A stretch of 64,000 nt of DNA. It comes from Oligoflexia bacterium (GTDB lineage: Bacteria; Bdellovibrionota; Bacteriovoracia; Bacteriovoracales; Bacteriovoracaceae). Under the pieces are notes generated by a model. That model worked only from the letters and a program-made list of their open reading frames with translations. It was not told the DNA's origin and did not search any database. The position numbers and the translations under genes were made by a program. Every line of letters starts with the position of its first letter. The stretch's first letter is position 1. The stretch covers positions 1,734 to 65,733 of the forward strand of contig JADGAM010000001.1 of the NCBI GenBank assembly GCA_015232015.1, given 5' to 3'. This document shows positions 63,064 to 64,000 of the stretch, one piece after another.

Positions 63064-64000
63064 ATGTTTATACCAACTACAAAAGAAGAACTAGAAAAAT
63101 TAAAGTGGAAAGAGCTAGATGTAATTTTAGTATCTGGAGATACCTACATAGATAGTTCATATATTGGTGTCTCAGTTATTGGTCAAATATTAATTGCTGC
63201 TGGTTTCAAGGTAGGAATTATTGCCCAGCCTGCAGTGGATAGCGAAAAAGATATCACTAGACTTGGAGAACCAAAACTTTTTTGGGGAGTAAGTTCGGGA
63301 TCGATGGATTCCCTGGTGGCCAATTACACCGCTAGTTTAAAAAAACGCAAACAAGATGATTTTACTCCCGGAACAATTAATAATAAAAGACCGGATAGAG
63401 CATTAATTGCTTATAGTAATCTTATAAAAAAATATTTTAAAAAGAGTAAATGTGAAGGTGAAACGAGTGCTCCTATTATTTTAGGAGGAGTAGAGGCAAC
63501 ACTGAGACGATTTTCCCATTATGATTACTGGAGTAATAAAGTCAGAAGATCGATTTTGCTTGACTCAAAAGCTGATATTTTAGTTTATGGAATGGGAGAG
63601 AGGGCAATTGTAGAGATAGCTAATTGTTTAAAAAATAAATTAAAACTAAAAAATATTAGAGGAATTATGTATGTAGGAAGAAGTTCTGATATTTTTGAGG
63701 AATATTTAGAATTGCCCTCTTTGCAACAAGTAAACGAGGATCCAAAAGCATTGGCCCAGATGTTTGCTATTTTTTATAACAATAATGATCCTTTAAATGC
63801 CAAAGGTTTATATCAGGCCTGTGATAAGGATAGATTTATCATTCAAAATCCTCCAGCATTACATTTATCTACCAATGAATTAGATAATATTTATGAATTA
63901 CCATATCAAAGAGATGTTCATCCATACTACAAAAAAGATGGAGAGGTTCGTGCATTAAATACTATTCGTTTTGCAATAACTACTCATAGGGGTTGTTATG
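63064..64000 (+). CDS. YgiQ-family radical SAM protein (3' end outside window)
   Basis: The frame runs from ATG at 63064 to the end of the window, 312 complete codons, so it is truncated. The start is MFIPTTKEELEKLKWKELDV, followed by SGDTYIDSSYIG and GVSSGSMDSLVANYTA. Then come PGTINNKRPDRALIAYSNL and LGGVEATLRRFSHYDYWSNK, each diagnostic of YgiQ/UPF0313. The last complete residues, TTHRGCY, begin the CxxxCxxC cluster motif that binds S-adenosylmethionine. The biochemical role of YgiQ is not established. Divergent from ychF, with a 64-base gap. Confidence 0.93.
   Translation, partial: MFIPTTKEELEKLKWKELDVILVSGDTYIDSSYIGVSVIGQILIAAGFKVGIIAQPAVDSEKDITRLGEPKLFWGVSSGSMDSLVANYTASLKKRKQDDFTPGTINNKRPDRALIAYSNLIKKYFKKSKCEGETSAPIILGGVEATLRRFSHYDYWSNKVRRSILLDSKADILVYGMGERAIVEIANCLKNKLKLKNIRGIMYVGRSSDIFEEYLELPSLQQVNEDPKALAQMFAIFYNNNDPLNAKGLYQACDKDRFIIQNPPALHLSTNELDNIYELPYQRDVHPYYKKDGEVRALNTIRFAITTHRGCY

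Noticed and set aside
1-64000. CRISPR array or prophage
   Set aside because: No regularly spaced direct repeats of 25-40 bases with unique spacers, and no integrase, capsid, terminase or Cas gene, were found.

Overview
The window is a strongly AT-rich stretch of chromosome from a free-living or predatory-type Gram-negative bacterium. Kdo transferase, heptosyltransferase, an O-antigen-ligase-like protein and several outer-membrane beta-barrels show an LPS-bearing outer membrane. The gene mix (secreted S8 proteases, PilZ, CHASE2 cyclase, small Flp-like pilin, many Bdellovibrio-like envelope orphans) suggests Bdellovibrionota/Bacteriovoracales. That placement is an inference from gene content, not from a marker-gene tree. 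No rRNA, tRNA, CRISPR array, phage or transposase gene was seen. About fifty protein genes are densely packed on both strands. Two are cut by the window edges: an orphan-family gene at 1-912 and a YgiQ-type radical SAM gene from 63064 to the end.

Layout. 1-4.4 kb: orphan-family protein, an acyltransferase, and metG with a giant palindrome behind it. 4.6-9.8 kb: a plus-strand run of a kinase-less KdpD-like sensor, a degenerate galactokinase homologue, a secreted protein and a PilZ protein. 9.9-15 kb: a proteolysis island with a kexin-type S8 protease, a probable dedicated external propeptide/chaperone, fructose-1,6-bisphosphatase, and a second self-contained subtilase. 15-20.3 kb: SixA-like phosphatase, TAXI lipoprotein, adenosine deaminase, cNMP-binding protein, methyltransferase. 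20.4-30.3 kb: an envelope cluster with an enlarged GlmS homologue, PBP1C, a lipoprotein, an O-antigen-ligase-like protein and a large membrane protein. 30.3-35.1 kb: small conserved protein, 0.6 kb of non-coding DNA, a DMT-like transporter, thioesterase, beta-barrel and a second copy of the orphan family seen at position 1. 35.2-39.3 kb: amino-acid permease and cytochrome bd oxidase (cydAB). 39.4-46.3 kb: radical SAM/SPASM protein, membrane protein, ATP-grasp PPDK-type protein, beta-barrel and a seven-repeat putative beta-propeller lipoprotein. 46.3-63 kb: mostly minus-strand genes including TapT, CHASE2 adenylate cyclase, PepN, RsmB-like methyltransferase, a pilin-like peptide, waaA, waaF, slipin, MipA-like protein and YchF.

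The most unusual signal is a set of dispersed repeats. One family (44143-44234, 55641-55717, 42243-42319) lies in frame inside two unrelated proteins and once in an intergenic region, recalling the Rickettsia palindromic elements. A second is a roughly 185-bp near-perfect palindrome (2102-2287) with a one-arm copy at 30312. A third is a 32-bp hairpin with covariation that brackets 31.1-33.4 kb. Several enzymes also carry changes at normally invariant sites: a KdpD without its kinase, a GalK-like protein without its phosphate-binding motif, a GlmS with altered glutaminase motifs and two large insertions, an adenosine deaminase with TDN for TDD, and a PPDK-type protein without the swivelling His domain. 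Short tandem repeats encoding Asn/Ser/Thr-rich loops occur in many housekeeping genes.
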